Assembly (NCBI RefSeq): GCF_004959765.1
Contig: NZ_SJZD01000001.1
Span: forward strand, 372,001-436,000
Reading direction: 5' to 3'
Length of the DNA: 64,000 bases
Source of the DNA: Flavobacterium sp. H122
GTDB lineage: Bacteria; Bacteroidota; Bacteroidia; Flavobacteriales; Flavobacteriaceae
This document shows, piece after piece, positions 32,789-40,318 of the stretch; position 1 is the first letter of the stretch; each line of letters begins with the position of its first letter. The translations under genes and the position numbers were made by a program. Below the pieces are notes generated by a model. That model did no database searches. It had not been told where the DNA came from and was given only the letters and a program-made list of their open reading frames with translations.

Positions 32789-32818
32789 AAAAAAAGCCTT
32801 CAATTGAAGGCTTTTTTT
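32789..32818. terminator. Bidirectional terminator
   Basis: A perfect 30-base palindrome: AAAAAAAGCCTTCAA (32789-32803) and its complement to 32818. It lies between the DUF6048 remnant and the convergent small membrane-protein gene. Confidence 0.85.
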
Positions 32819-33050
32819 ATTTAATTTCTTTAAGTCCTTTGGTGAAAATCCAACTCATAAAAAGCTTTTCACCATCTTTTGTCTTTACGGTTTGAAATTT
32901 AGGTGCGAGAATCGTACTCACTACAAAAGCAGTAAACGGAATCCAGAACCCTTCCAAATGAGTATAACTTACCACTAAATATCGGGTAGCAAAAAAGAAT
33001 ACCGCAAACCCAATAAAATTATAGATGAATCCTTTTGTTTTTTTGTTCAT
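32817..33050 (-). CDS. Small membrane protein, conserved hypothetical
   Basis: A 77-residue protein with two hydrophobic segments: residues ~8-27 (FIYNFIGFAVFFFATRYLVV) and ~34-50 (FWIPFTAFVVSTILAPKF), then a short lysine-rich tail with GEKLFMSWIFTKGLKEIK. I do not recognise the family. It lies 40 bases behind the THUMP methyltransferase gene on the same strand and is probably co-transcribed with it. A similar-looking fragment FMKWIFRKELKEI is encoded on the minus strand near 27909-27945, which may be an old partial copy. Confidence 0.75.
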   Translation of the reverse strand: MNKKTKGFIYNFIGFAVFFFATRYLVVSYTHLEGFWIPFTAFVVSTILAPKFQTVKTKDGEKLFMSWIFTKGLKEIK

Positions 33051-33090
33051 GTCTTACAATTATGAATTATAATTTGATTACTGAAAGTTA

Positions 33091-34254
33091 TTACTCAGCT
33101 TTCTGGAATTTAGTTCTTTTACTTCCTTCATACATTTCGTATTTAACCAAACGTGCTTCAAGTTTCCCGTTAAACAATTTTATTTTACGTGATGGCTTTA
33201 ATCCAACAAATTTCAGAGCTTCTAAATTACCTGTTATAAACCACGCATTTGTATTAGGATAACTCTGCTTTAATGTATCGCCTATCTCTCTGTAAAAACG
33301 TTCTAAATGAATATCCAATCGTTCCCCATAAGGCGGATTGAACACCATATGCAATGGTCCTTCCAATGTTTTTTCAGTATCAAAAAAGTTTTGCTCACGA
33401 ACAACAATATACTCATCCAGATTGGCTTGAGTGATATTAGTACGCGCTTTCATCACAGCACTTGGTGCCTTATCATAACCAATTATTTTATAATGGAATT
33501 CGCGTGTTTTATTCAATAATGAATCGGTGATTTTATCAAACAAATCATTATCCCAATCCATCCATTTTTCAAAAGCGAATTCTTTTCTGTTAATATTTGC
33601 TGGAATATTACAAGCAATCATAGCAGCTTCAGCTAAAATAGTTCCTGAACCGCACATAGGATCCATAAAATTTCCATTACCATCCCAACCAGACAATAAC
33701 AAAATACCTGCTGCAAGGACTTCATTAATTGGTGCAATATTAGTAGCTGTTTTGTAGCCTCTTTGGTGCAATGAATCTCCCGAAGAATCTAAAGAAACAG
33801 AGCAATTATCTCTGTCAATATGTACGTTGATACGCAAATCCGGACGGTCTTTTTCAATACTGGGACGATGACCATATTTTGCCTTAAACTGATCTACAAT
33901 AGCATCTTTACATTTTTGTGCCACAAATTGTGAATGCTTAAAATTATCCGAATGTACCGTAGTATCAATCACAAACGTTTGATCTGCTTTCAAATAATCA
34001 TCCCATTGTATTTGTTGAATACCTTTATACAGACTATTTTCATTAAATGCTCTAAACTGATGTATTGGTTTTAGTATTTTCAAAGCAGTGCGTAAAGCCA
34101 AATTCGCTTTATACATAAACCCTTTATCACCTACAAAACTCACCATGCGGGTTCCTATTTCAACATTTTGCGCACCTAACTGACGTAATTCTTTTGCTAA
34201 TACTTCTTCTAATCCAAAAAGTGTTTTGGCAATCATTTTAAAGTTCTGCTCCAT
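33091..34254 (-). CDS. THUMP-domain class I RNA methyltransferase (RlmL N-terminal type)
   Basis: I place the start at 34254 (MEQNFKMIAKTLFGLEEVLAKELRQLGAQ), since the upstream in-frame codons to 34311 read as non-conserved spacer. The product of about 387 residues has an N-terminal ferredoxin-like plus THUMP region (residues ~1-160) and a Rossmann methyltransferase domain with FMDPMCGSGTILAEAA (SAM binding plus catalytic-loop type) and NPPYGERL. This is the COG0116 architecture that methylates guanine N2 in 23S rRNA (G2445 in E. coli, by RlmL). The family call is firm; the exact target base is inferred. Confidence 0.9.
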   Translation of the reverse strand: MEQNFKMIAKTLFGLEEVLAKELRQLGAQNVEIGTRMVSFVGDKGFMYKANLALRTALKILKPIHQFRAFNENSLYKGIQQIQWDDYLKADQTFVIDTTVHSDNFKHSQFVAQKCKDAIVDQFKAKYGHRPSIEKDRPDLRINVHIDRDNCSVSLDSSGDSLHQRGYKTATNIAPINEVLAAGILLLSGWDGNGNFMDPMCGSGTILAEAAMIACNIPANINRKEFAFEKWMDWDNDLFDKITDSLLNKTREFHYKIIGYDKAPSAVMKARTNITQANLDEYIVVREQNFFDTEKTLEGPLHMVFNPPYGERLDIHLERFYREIGDTLKQSYPNTNAWFITGNLEALKFVGLKPSRKIKLFNGKLEARLVKYEMYEGSKRTKFQKAE

Positions 34255-34344
34255 AATCTCTTGAAGTTCCAAATAAAAAATTCTAAATCCCAAATAAATT
34301 CGAAATAACAAATTTTGAATTTAGATAGGTTGGCAAAAATACTT

Positions 34345-34352
34345 TAAATTTG
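34345..34352 (+). promoter_or_regulatory. Bacteroidota -7 element
   Basis: TAAATTTG followed by C, 17 bases before the ATG at 34370. No -33 element at standard spacing is clear; a TTGG at 34330 is too near. Confidence 0.5.
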
Positions 34353-34369
34353 CATGTAAATCCGAATAA

Positions 34370-35113
34370 ATGTCAGAAAACAATACTTCACAAACAAACA
34401 ATTGGTTTGAAACCTGGTTCGATTCACCATATTATCATATTTTGTACAAAGACCGTGACGATACTGAAGCACAGTTGTTCATGGATAACCTTACTCATTA
34501 CTTAAATTTACCTGAAGAAGCTAGAATTCTTGATTTGGCTTGTGGAAAAGGACGCCATGCCATTTATCTCAATCAGTTAGGTTATGATGTTACAGGTGTG
34601 GATTTATCTGAGAACAGTATTGCAGAAGCATTAAAATCAGGTAATGACAGACTTCATTTTAAAGTACATGACATGCGTGTGCCTACGGATGAAAAATACG
34701 ATGCCGTTTTCAACCTGTTTACCAGTTTTGGGTATTTTGAAAATGAGGAAGATAATTTCAAAACCTTAATGGCAATTAAAGAGAGTCTGACCGAATACGG
34801 TTTTGCAGTAATTGATTTTATGAATGCCAATTATGTCATTGATAATTTGGTTCCTGAAGAAACTAAAACCGTTGACGGAATCGATTTTCATATCAAACGT
34901 TATGTGAAGGACGGACATATTTTTAAGGAAATCAACTTTGAAGATAAAGGACAAAAGTTCCATTTTACTGAAAAAGTAAGAGCTCTAAAATTAGAAGATT
35001 TTGAAGCAATGATGGAAAAAGCAGATATTTATCTTTTGGATATTTTTGGTGATTATAAATTGCGTAAGTTCTTCAAAAACGATTCAGAACGATTGATTAT
35101 GATTTTTAAATAG
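34370..35113 (+). CDS. Class I SAM-dependent methyltransferase
   Basis: A 247-residue methyltransferase of the small-molecule type. Motif I is ILDLACGKGRHAIYLNQLG (residues ~56-74), motif II GVDLSENSI, and the chain continues with HDMRVPTDEKYDAVFNLFTSFGYFENEEDN, typical of the COG2226/COG0500 group found in many Bacteroidota. The N-terminus has NWFETWFDSPYYHILYKDRD, a recurring start in this group. The substrate is unknown. It is transcribed away from the THUMP methyltransferase gene. Confidence 0.88.
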   Translation: MSENNTSQTNNWFETWFDSPYYHILYKDRDDTEAQLFMDNLTHYLNLPEEARILDLACGKGRHAIYLNQLGYDVTGVDLSENSIAEALKSGNDRLHFKVHDMRVPTDEKYDAVFNLFTSFGYFENEEDNFKTLMAIKESLTEYGFAVIDFMNANYVIDNLVPEETKTVDGIDFHIKRYVKDGHIFKEINFEDKGQKFHFTEKVRALKLEDFEAMMEKADIYLLDIFGDYKLRKFFKNDSERLIMIFK

Positions 35114-35126
35114 GGTTAATTCGGTT

Positions 35127-35172
35127 ATTTGGTTATTTGTTAATTTGATAATACTTTTTCAAATAACCAAAT
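35127..35172. repeat. 13-bp perfect inverted repeat
   Basis: ATTTGGTTATTTG (35127-35139) and CAAATAACCAAAT (35160-35172) with a 20-base loop. Further partial copies of the word GGTTATTTG and ACAAATT surround it. No T run follows; it lies between the methyltransferase and ZIP genes. Confidence 0.7.
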
Positions 35173-35194
35173 CCACAAATTGACAAACTAACAA

Positions 35195-35890
35195 ATGATT
35201 TATATAATTCCATTTCTATCAGTAGTATTAGGGTATGTTCTAGCTACTTTTTTACAACCTAAAAACAAAAAGAATTTAAAGCTTTTATTGGCTTTCAGCG
35301 GTTCTTTCCTTTTGGCATTAACTATATCTCACTTACTGCCTGAAATATATTCAGGACACGAGGTATCAGAAAGCCACGAGCATACGCACAACAATACAGG
35401 AATGTTCATCATGATTGGGATAGTATTCCAAATCATTCTGGAATATTTTTCTCAAGGTGCTGAACATGGTCATGTACACGGACATCACAAATTGAATCAT
35501 ATTCCGTGGGCATTGTTTATCAGTTTGTGCCTGCATGCCTTACTGGAAGGAATGCCTGTGAGTAAGCACCATCATTTAGCCTGGGGAATTTCAATACACC
35601 ACTTCCCTATTGCCATCATTCTGACCACGTTTTTAATTCAATCGCATTTAAATAAAATTTCACGTTTGATTTTTATGCTTGTATTTGCATTAATGACTCC
35701 TTTGGGCACTTTTTTTGCAACAGACTCGAGCTTTTTATTACAATTCCAAACCGAAATTACTGCTTTTGTAATAGGTATTTTATTCCACATTTCATCTACT
35801 ATCATTTTCGAAAGCAGTGAAGGACATAAATTCAATATGGCTAAGCTGACAGCGATAGTTTTAGGGATTGTGTTGGCTTATTTTATGTAA
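35195..35890 (+). CDS. ZIP family metal transporter
   Basis: A 231-residue membrane protein with eight likely helices. Metal-binding features are the conserved helix IV/V histidines and acidic residue in LCLHALLEGMPV and IHHFPIAIIL, plus a histidine-rich loop (HEVSESHEHTHNN near residue 57 and GAEHGHVHGHHKLNH near residue 92). ZIP proteins move zinc or other divalent metals into the cytoplasm. The ALLEG motif differs from the common PEG form, as in several Bacteroidota ZIPs. It is followed after 3 bases by a small membrane-protein gene and then murQ. Confidence 0.9.
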   Translation: MIYIIPFLSVVLGYVLATFLQPKNKKNLKLLLAFSGSFLLALTISHLLPEIYSGHEVSESHEHTHNNTGMFIMIGIVFQIILEYFSQGAEHGHVHGHHKLNHIPWALFISLCLHALLEGMPVSKHHHLAWGISIHHFPIAIILTTFLIQSHLNKISRLIFMLVFALMTPLGTFFATDSSFLLQFQTEITAFVIGILFHISSTIIFESSEGHKFNMAKLTAIVLGIVLAYFM

Positions 35891-35893
35891 AAT

Positions 35894-36196
35894 ATGAAAG
35901 CAATCAGAATATTTTTACTCATAATAACAACAATAATAATTGTATTTTTTTCACTATTCTACATTGGTAGTCAAGAACAATTAATAGAAACACTTAAGAA
36001 TAATAAAATTACATTTTTATTGGGGCGTTTACTATTAAATTATATAGCTATGATACCTTATTTTTTAATACTTTTATTAATAAATCTAATATCAAAAGAT
36101 AGTTCTTTAAAAAAATATTTTAAAACTGATTTCATAATTTTAAACCTAATTTCTTTAATCACCATAATATCCATTTATTGGTTTAAAATCATTTAA
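35894..36196 (+). CDS. Small three-TM membrane protein
   Basis: A 100-residue protein with three hydrophobic segments (about residues 4-24, 44-66 and 80-99). The first helix is IRIFLLIITTIIIVFFSLFYIG. I recognise no family. It sits 3 bases behind the ZIP gene and 10 bases ahead of murQ in a tight operon, so it is probably a real gene, but its A+T-rich composition and lack of motifs leave the function open. Confidence 0.65.
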   Translation: MKAIRIFLLIITTIIIVFFSLFYIGSQEQLIETLKNNKITFLLGRLLLNYIAMIPYFLILLLINLISKDSSLKKYFKTDFIILNLISLITIISIYWFKII

Positions 36197-36206
36197 AACT
36201 AAAAAA

Positions 36207-37019
36207 ATGTCATTCACAAAAACCACCGAGCAATCCTCAAAATACGAGCATTTAGAACAAATGTCGGTTCATGATTTACTGACTAACATCAACAACGAAG
36301 ACAAAACTGTTCCGTTAGCTGTTGAAAAAGCGTTGCCACAAATTGAAACTTTAGTTACAAAAGTGGTGGAGCAAATGAAAAAGGGTGGACGTTTGTTTTA
36401 TATTGGCGCAGGAACTTCAGGCCGTTTAGGTATTGTGGATGCTTCAGAATGTCCTCCAACTTTCGGAGTTCCTTTTGATTTAGTTATCGGACTCATTGCC
36501 GGTGGAGATACAGCTATCCGCAAAGCAGTAGAATTTGCAGAAGATGATAAAGACCAAGCATGGAAAGATCTACAGGAATGGAATATCAATGAAAATGATG
36601 TGGTAATAGGTATAGCGGCTTCGGGAACTACTCCCTATGTTATTGGCGGATTGGAAAAATGCAATGAAAACAATATTGCCACAGGTTGCATTACCTGTAA
36701 TCAGGGAAGTCCGTTGGCGCAAACCGCTCAGTTACCTATCGAAGTAGTTGTAGGCCCTGAATTTGTGACCGGCAGCAGCCGTATGAAAGCCGGAACAGCA
36801 CAAAAACTGGTTCTGAATATGATTTCTACTGCAGCCATGATTCAGTTAGGCCGTGTAAAAGGAAATAAAATGGTGGATATGCAACTCAGCAATGTGAAAT
36901 TAATCGATCGTGGCGTACGTATGATTATGGGAGAAATTCCAGTTACTTATGAAGAAGCTGAAAAACTTCTGAAAGAACATGGAAGTGTGAGAAAAGCGGT
37001 AGAAAATTATAAAGGATAA
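36207..37019 (+). CDS. murQ: N-acetylmuramic acid 6-phosphate etherase
   Basis: A 270-residue SIS-domain enzyme that removes lactate from MurNAc 6-phosphate to give GlcNAc 6-phosphate during wall recycling. The signatures are GAGTSGRLGIVDASECPPTFG (sugar-phosphate site), GIAASGTTPYVIGGL, and TGSSRMKAGTAQKLVLNMISTAAMIQLG. It is somewhat shorter than the E. coli enzyme, as usual in Bacteroidota, which lack the C-terminal extension. The stop codon overlaps the ATG of the next gene (TAATG). Confidence 0.95.
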   Translation: MSFTKTTEQSSKYEHLEQMSVHDLLTNINNEDKTVPLAVEKALPQIETLVTKVVEQMKKGGRLFYIGAGTSGRLGIVDASECPPTFGVPFDLVIGLIAGGDTAIRKAVEFAEDDKDQAWKDLQEWNINENDVVIGIAASGTTPYVIGGLEKCNENNIATGCITCNQGSPLAQTAQLPIEVVVGPEFVTGSSRMKAGTAQKLVLNMISTAAMIQLGRVKGNKMVDMQLSNVKLIDRGVRMIMGEIPVTYEEAEKLLKEHGSVRKAVENYKG

Positions 37020-37327
37020 TGAAATTATATATACTCCTTTCTTTTTTGGCTTTGTTTCCAATTCTTTGGATAGTGAGCATTGTCATTCTAAAAAAATGGA
37101 AACATGTACTAAAATACAGTGTTTTAAATGTGGTTTTTACCTTGACTTATTTTATTGTCATTTTTTATTGCATGAATGACTATTTCATAAACGATAGCTA
37201 CGGATTAGAAAGGATAATTTATTTTGTGGTTTTATTTATAATTCAATCACTGACTAGTTTTATTTTTGCTTTATATTATAAATATAAATTATCAAATAAT
37301 GTCAACCAACAAAGAAATACTTTATAA
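37019..37327 (+). CDS. Small membrane protein of unknown function
   Basis: A 102-residue protein with three hydrophobic segments: residues ~3-25, 38-58 and 70-92. It begins within the murQ stop codon (TAATG overlap), and its own end overlaps the DUF6095 gene, so it is embedded in the operon. I recognise no family or motif beyond the membrane helices. Confidence 0.65.
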   Translation: MKLYILLSFLALFPILWIVSIVILKKWKHVLKYSVLNVVFTLTYFIVIFYCMNDYFINDSYGLERIIYFVVLFIIQSLTSFIFALYYKYKLSNNVNQQRNTL

Positions 37328-37526
37328 AGGAATAAAACACCTTGGTTTTGCTTTACCACTTATGTTTATTGGCCCTTCAATCATACATATGTCGTTTAAA
37401 AACCAGAACCATCCTTTTTATATACCTGTCTTAGGGCTGGGAATCATATTCTGTTTATTATCCATATATTTGATATTCAAAGGAATTCAAACGATAATGA
37501 AAAGTTTATTCGATGGAAACAAATAG
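37299..37526 (+). CDS. DUF6095 family membrane protein
   Basis: The product of about 75 residues starts at the ATG at 37299 (MSTNKEILYKGIKHLGFALPLMFIGPSIIHMSF). The longer frame back to 37266 runs through codons of the preceding gene and is unlikely. There are two membrane helices: LGFALPLMFIGPSIIHM and IPVLGLGIIFCLLSIYLIF. The family is common beside murQ in Flavobacteriia. The 3' end overlaps the DUF1572 gene by 14 bases. Function unknown. Confidence 0.85.
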   Translation: MSTNKEILYKGIKHLGFALPLMFIGPSIIHMSFKNQNHPFYIPVLGLGIIFCLLSIYLIFKGIQTIMKSLFDGNK

Positions 37527-38088
37527 TATTTTTTTAGAAAGTGCAAAACGATTGTTTTTATACTATAAAACTTTAGCCGAGAAAGCTATTGATCAAATTG
37601 AAGAAGAACAATTGTTTTTTACAGCCAATGAAGACACCAATTCAATTGCTGTAATTGTACAGCATTTAGCAGGAAACATGTTATCGCGTTGGACGGATTT
37701 CCTCACGACTGATGGTGAAAAGGAATGGAGAAACCGTGATGGAGAATTTGAAGAAAATTACAAAACAAAGGAAAACCTAATGGCTTTCTGGTCTAAAGGC
37801 TGGGATTGTTTATTCAATGCCATCAATTCTTTACAGCCTGAACAACTTTCAGAGATTATATACATACGAAAAGAAGGGCACACAGTCATGGATGCAATCA
37901 ACAGACAATTAGCCCACTACCCTTATCACGTAGGACAGATTGTTTTTTATGCCAAAATGATGAAAAAAACAGAATGGAACAGTTTATCAATACCGAAAAA
38001 TAAATCAAACGATTACAACAATGATAAATTCTCTAAAGAAAAAAGTATTCGGAATTTTACGGATGATGAATTGAATAAACTGAAATAA
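37513..38088 (+). CDS. DUF1572 (DinB-like) protein
   Basis: A 191-residue four-helix-bundle protein of the DUF1572 family, related to DinB/YfiT metal-dependent proteins. The possible metal histidines are in VIVQHLAGNMLSRW and in QLAHYPYHVGQIVFYAKMM. Thiol or bacillithiol-type transfer has been shown for some DinB-fold relatives, but not for this family as far as I know. The gene overlaps the DUF6095 gene upstream and is followed by a very small open frame. Confidence 0.9.
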   Translation: METNSIFLESAKRLFLYYKTLAEKAIDQIEEEQLFFTANEDTNSIAVIVQHLAGNMLSRWTDFLTTDGEKEWRNRDGEFEENYKTKENLMAFWSKGWDCLFNAINSLQPEQLSEIIYIRKEGHTVMDAINRQLAHYPYHVGQIVFYAKMMKKTEWNSLSIPKNKSNDYNNDKFSKEKSIRNFTDDELNKLK

Positions 38089-38091
38089 ATA

Positions 38092-38265
38092 ATGTCAGAT
38101 TTTTATAATCAAGCTGGAGGATTATTGTGGTGGATTATCATTCGGTTTTGTTCAACAACTCTTTCTGAAGAGCAATCAGAAAAAAATAAAACCAGAAATC
38201 AGTTTTTCTTGTACTTTATACAAATCATAATTACAACTTTGACAATATACTACTTTATATTTTAG
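38092..38265 (+). CDS. Small 57-residue membrane protein
   Basis: An open frame starting 3 bases behind the DUF1572 stop codon. The protein begins MSDFYNQAGGLLWWIIIRFC and ends FFLYFIQIIITTLTIYYFIF, giving two hydrophobic segments joined by a charged loop (SEEQSEKNKTRNQ). Its position in the operon, the spacing and the start codon support a real gene. No family recognised. Confidence 0.6.
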   Translation: MSDFYNQAGGLLWWIIIRFCSTTLSEEQSEKNKTRNQFFLYFIQIIITTLTIYYFIF

Positions 38266-38299
38266 CCAAAATACCTTTGGAAAAACTAAAAAGAATAAA

Positions 38300-38668
38300 A
38301 TGAAAAAAATAATTTTACTATTATCGCTTACCATAGTTTCGTGTTACAATGTAGAACGCAATTGTACAGATTTTAAAAAAGGAAAATTTGAATTTATCCA
38401 AAATATTGACGGAAAGAAAATGACTTCGGTTTTTGAACGGAATGACTCGCTGCAAATCGAAACTTTTGATGGTAAAACCGATACAGCATCTGTCCGCTGG
38501 GTGAATGACTGTGAATATATTTTACAAAAAATGCATCCAAAGAATATGCAGGAAAAAAAAGCTATTCAAATCAAAATACTAAGCACCAGCAAAGAAGGAT
38601 ATAAATTTGAATATTCTTTTGTGGGTGATGCAAAAAAACAAAAAGGCAGTGTAACAAAAATAGATTAG
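38300..38668 (+). CDS. Small lipoprotein, conserved in Flavobacteriia
   Basis: A 122-residue lipoprotein with signal MKKIILLLSLTIVSC (lipobox IVSC, Cys15). The mature part, CYNVERNCTDFKKGKFEFIQNIDGKKMTSVFERNDSLQIE, and the later RWVNDCEYIL form a lipocalin-like small beta domain. I recall similar proteins carrying the database label DNA topoisomerase IV; nothing here supports that. The two cysteines NC and DC may form a disulfide. It lies 35 bases ahead of the TerC gene. Confidence 0.8.
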   Translation: MKKIILLLSLTIVSCYNVERNCTDFKKGKFEFIQNIDGKKMTSVFERNDSLQIETFDGKTDTASVRWVNDCEYILQKMHPKNMQEKKAIQIKILSTSKEGYKFEYSFVGDAKKQKGSVTKID

Positions 38669-38702
38669 TCACGTATAAGATAAGTATAAATCAAACTAAC
38701 AA

Positions 38703-39557
38703 ATGGAAATATTAATGAACCCGGATGCATGGATTGCATTATTGACTTTAACTTTTTTAGAAATTATTTTAGGTATCGATAACATTGTATTCTTATCGAT
38801 TGTTTCAGGAAAATTAAAAGCAGAAGATCAGCCTAAAGCAAGAAGAATAGGATTATTACTGGCTATGGCTTTTAGAGTTATACTTTTATTTGGTATTACT
38901 TGGGTGATGAGTCTGAAAAATTCATTTTTTGATTTTGACTGGGGTCTAGTTTCAGGAGGTCTTTCAGGGCAAAGTTTAATCGTTTTTGGCGGTGGATTAT
39001 TTTTACTTTATAAATCGGTTTCCGAAATACATCATAAATTGGAAGGTGAAGAAGAATCTGCATCAGGAAAAGCAAGTAGCTCATTAAGTGGTGCTATTAT
39101 CCAAATAGCTTTATTAAATATTGTATTCTCATTTGACAGTATCCTGACTGCCGTAGGACTTGTAAGTGCGGCAGAACCTCCGGTAGGTTTTGGTCCGGCA
39201 GGAGCATTGGAAATCATGGTTGGCGCAATTATCATTTCAATTATAATTATGTTGATTTTTGCCGGTCCGGTTTCTAAATTCGTAAATGAACATCCAACAA
39301 TTCAGATTTTAGGTTTGTCATTCCTGATCTTAATTGGTGTAATGCTTTTAGCTGAAGGTTCACATTTAGCAGAATTAAAATTCTTCGGAGGTACAGAAGT
39401 ACATAGTATTCCTAAAGGTTATTTATACTTTGCGATTTTCTTCTCATTATTTGTGGAATTCCTGAACTTAAGAATGAAGAAAAAAGGTACTCCTGTTCAA
39501 CTTCATAACAATAAGATTGTTGATGATAAGTTAACAGATGAAGATGTTACAAACTAA
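38703..39557 (+). CDS. TerC family integral membrane protein
   Basis: A 284-residue membrane protein with about seven helices. Family motifs are LEIILGIDNIVFLSIVSGKL (residues ~19-38) and IALLNIVFSFDSILTAVGLV, with the paired aspartates that line the metal path, and PTIQILGLSFLILIGVMLLAEG near the C-terminus. TerC-type proteins export manganese or supply metal to secreted enzymes in some bacteria and were first linked to tellurite resistance. The function here is inferred. A strong bidirectional terminator separates it from the convergent response-regulator gene. Confidence 0.92.
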   Translation: MEILMNPDAWIALLTLTFLEIILGIDNIVFLSIVSGKLKAEDQPKARRIGLLLAMAFRVILLFGITWVMSLKNSFFDFDWGLVSGGLSGQSLIVFGGGLFLLYKSVSEIHHKLEGEEESASGKASSSLSGAIIQIALLNIVFSFDSILTAVGLVSAAEPPVGFGPAGALEIMVGAIIISIIIMLIFAGPVSKFVNEHPTIQILGLSFLILIGVMLLAEGSHLAELKFFGGTEVHSIPKGYLYFAIFFSLFVEFLNLRMKKKGTPVQLHNNKIVDDKLTDEDVTN

Positions 39558-39567
39558 TTAATCATAA

Positions 39568-39599
39568 AAAAGCCCTGTAAAATTAATTACAGGGCTTTT
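39568..39599. terminator. Bidirectional terminator
   Basis: AAAAGCCCTGTAA (39568-39580) and TTACAGGGCTTTT (39587-39599), loop AATTAA. It lies between the convergent TerC and response-regulator genes. Confidence 0.9.
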
Positions 39600-39614
39600 A
39601 AATTTTATGTTTAT

Positions 39615-40316
39615 TTATTTCTTCACTACAAGTCTGAAACCTTCACCGTGAATATTCAGGATTTCAACGTTTTCATCTTGTTTCAGGTATTTACGAAGCT
39701 TGGCAATATAAACATCCATACTGCGGGATGTAAAGTAATTATCGTCTCTCCAAATCTTTGTCAAGGCTAATTCACGAGGCATTAAATCATTTTCATGCAA
39801 AGCAAGCATTTTAAGCAACTCATTTTCTTTTGGAGACAATTTAACCGGTTCATCCCCTGGAAAAGTCAGGAAACGAAGCTTGGAATTCAAATGGAATTTA
39901 CCAATCTCAAATTCAAATTTAGCGGTATCAGCCTTTATCTCAGAAGCTTTGCGTTGAATAATCGCTTTGATTTTCATCAACAGCACCTCAGAATCAAAAG
40001 GTTTGTTCAAATAATCATCAGCACCAACTTTGTAACCTTTCAAAACATCTTCTTTCATTGTTTTTGCAGTTAAAAAGATAAGCGGCACTTCTTTATTTTT
40101 TTCACGGATTTCTTTAGCCAATGTAAATCCGTCTTTATAAGGCATCATTACATCAAGGATGCACAAATCATACTCGTCCTTCTTAAATTTTTCGAAGCCT
40201 TCCATACCATTTTTGGCAAGCGTCACTTCAAAATCGTTCATGGTTAAATAATCGCGGAGAATTGATCCAAAGTTTGGATCGTCTTCAACTAATAATATTT
40301 TTTTTGCTGTTTCCAT
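39615..40316 (-). CDS. OmpR-family response regulator (RprY-like)
   Basis: A 233-residue two-component regulator. The receiver domain has acidic pocket EDD at residues 11-13, the phosphorylation site D55 in LCILDVMMPYKDG, T83 in FLTAKT and the lysine in YLNKPF. Residues ~135-233 form a winged-helix DNA-binding domain ending NIHGEGFRLVVKK. It lies 2 bases behind the histidine kinase gene. Order, length and sequence fit the RprX/RprY pair of Bacteroides, but the regulon here is unknown. Confidence 0.93.
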   Translation of the reverse strand: METAKKILLVEDDPNFGSILRDYLTMNDFEVTLAKNGMEGFEKFKKDEYDLCILDVMMPYKDGFTLAKEIREKNKEVPLIFLTAKTMKEDVLKGYKVGADDYLNKPFDSEVLLMKIKAIIQRKASEIKADTAKFEFEIGKFHLNSKLRFLTFPGDEPVKLSPKENELLKMLALHENDLMPRELALTKIWRDDNYFTSRSMDVYIAKLRKYLKQDENVEILNIHGEGFRLVVKK

Positions 40317-40318
40317 AA

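Noticed and set aside
38300..38668. DNA topoisomerase IV label known from similar proteins
   Set aside because: The product is a 122-residue lipoprotein with no topoisomerase motif.
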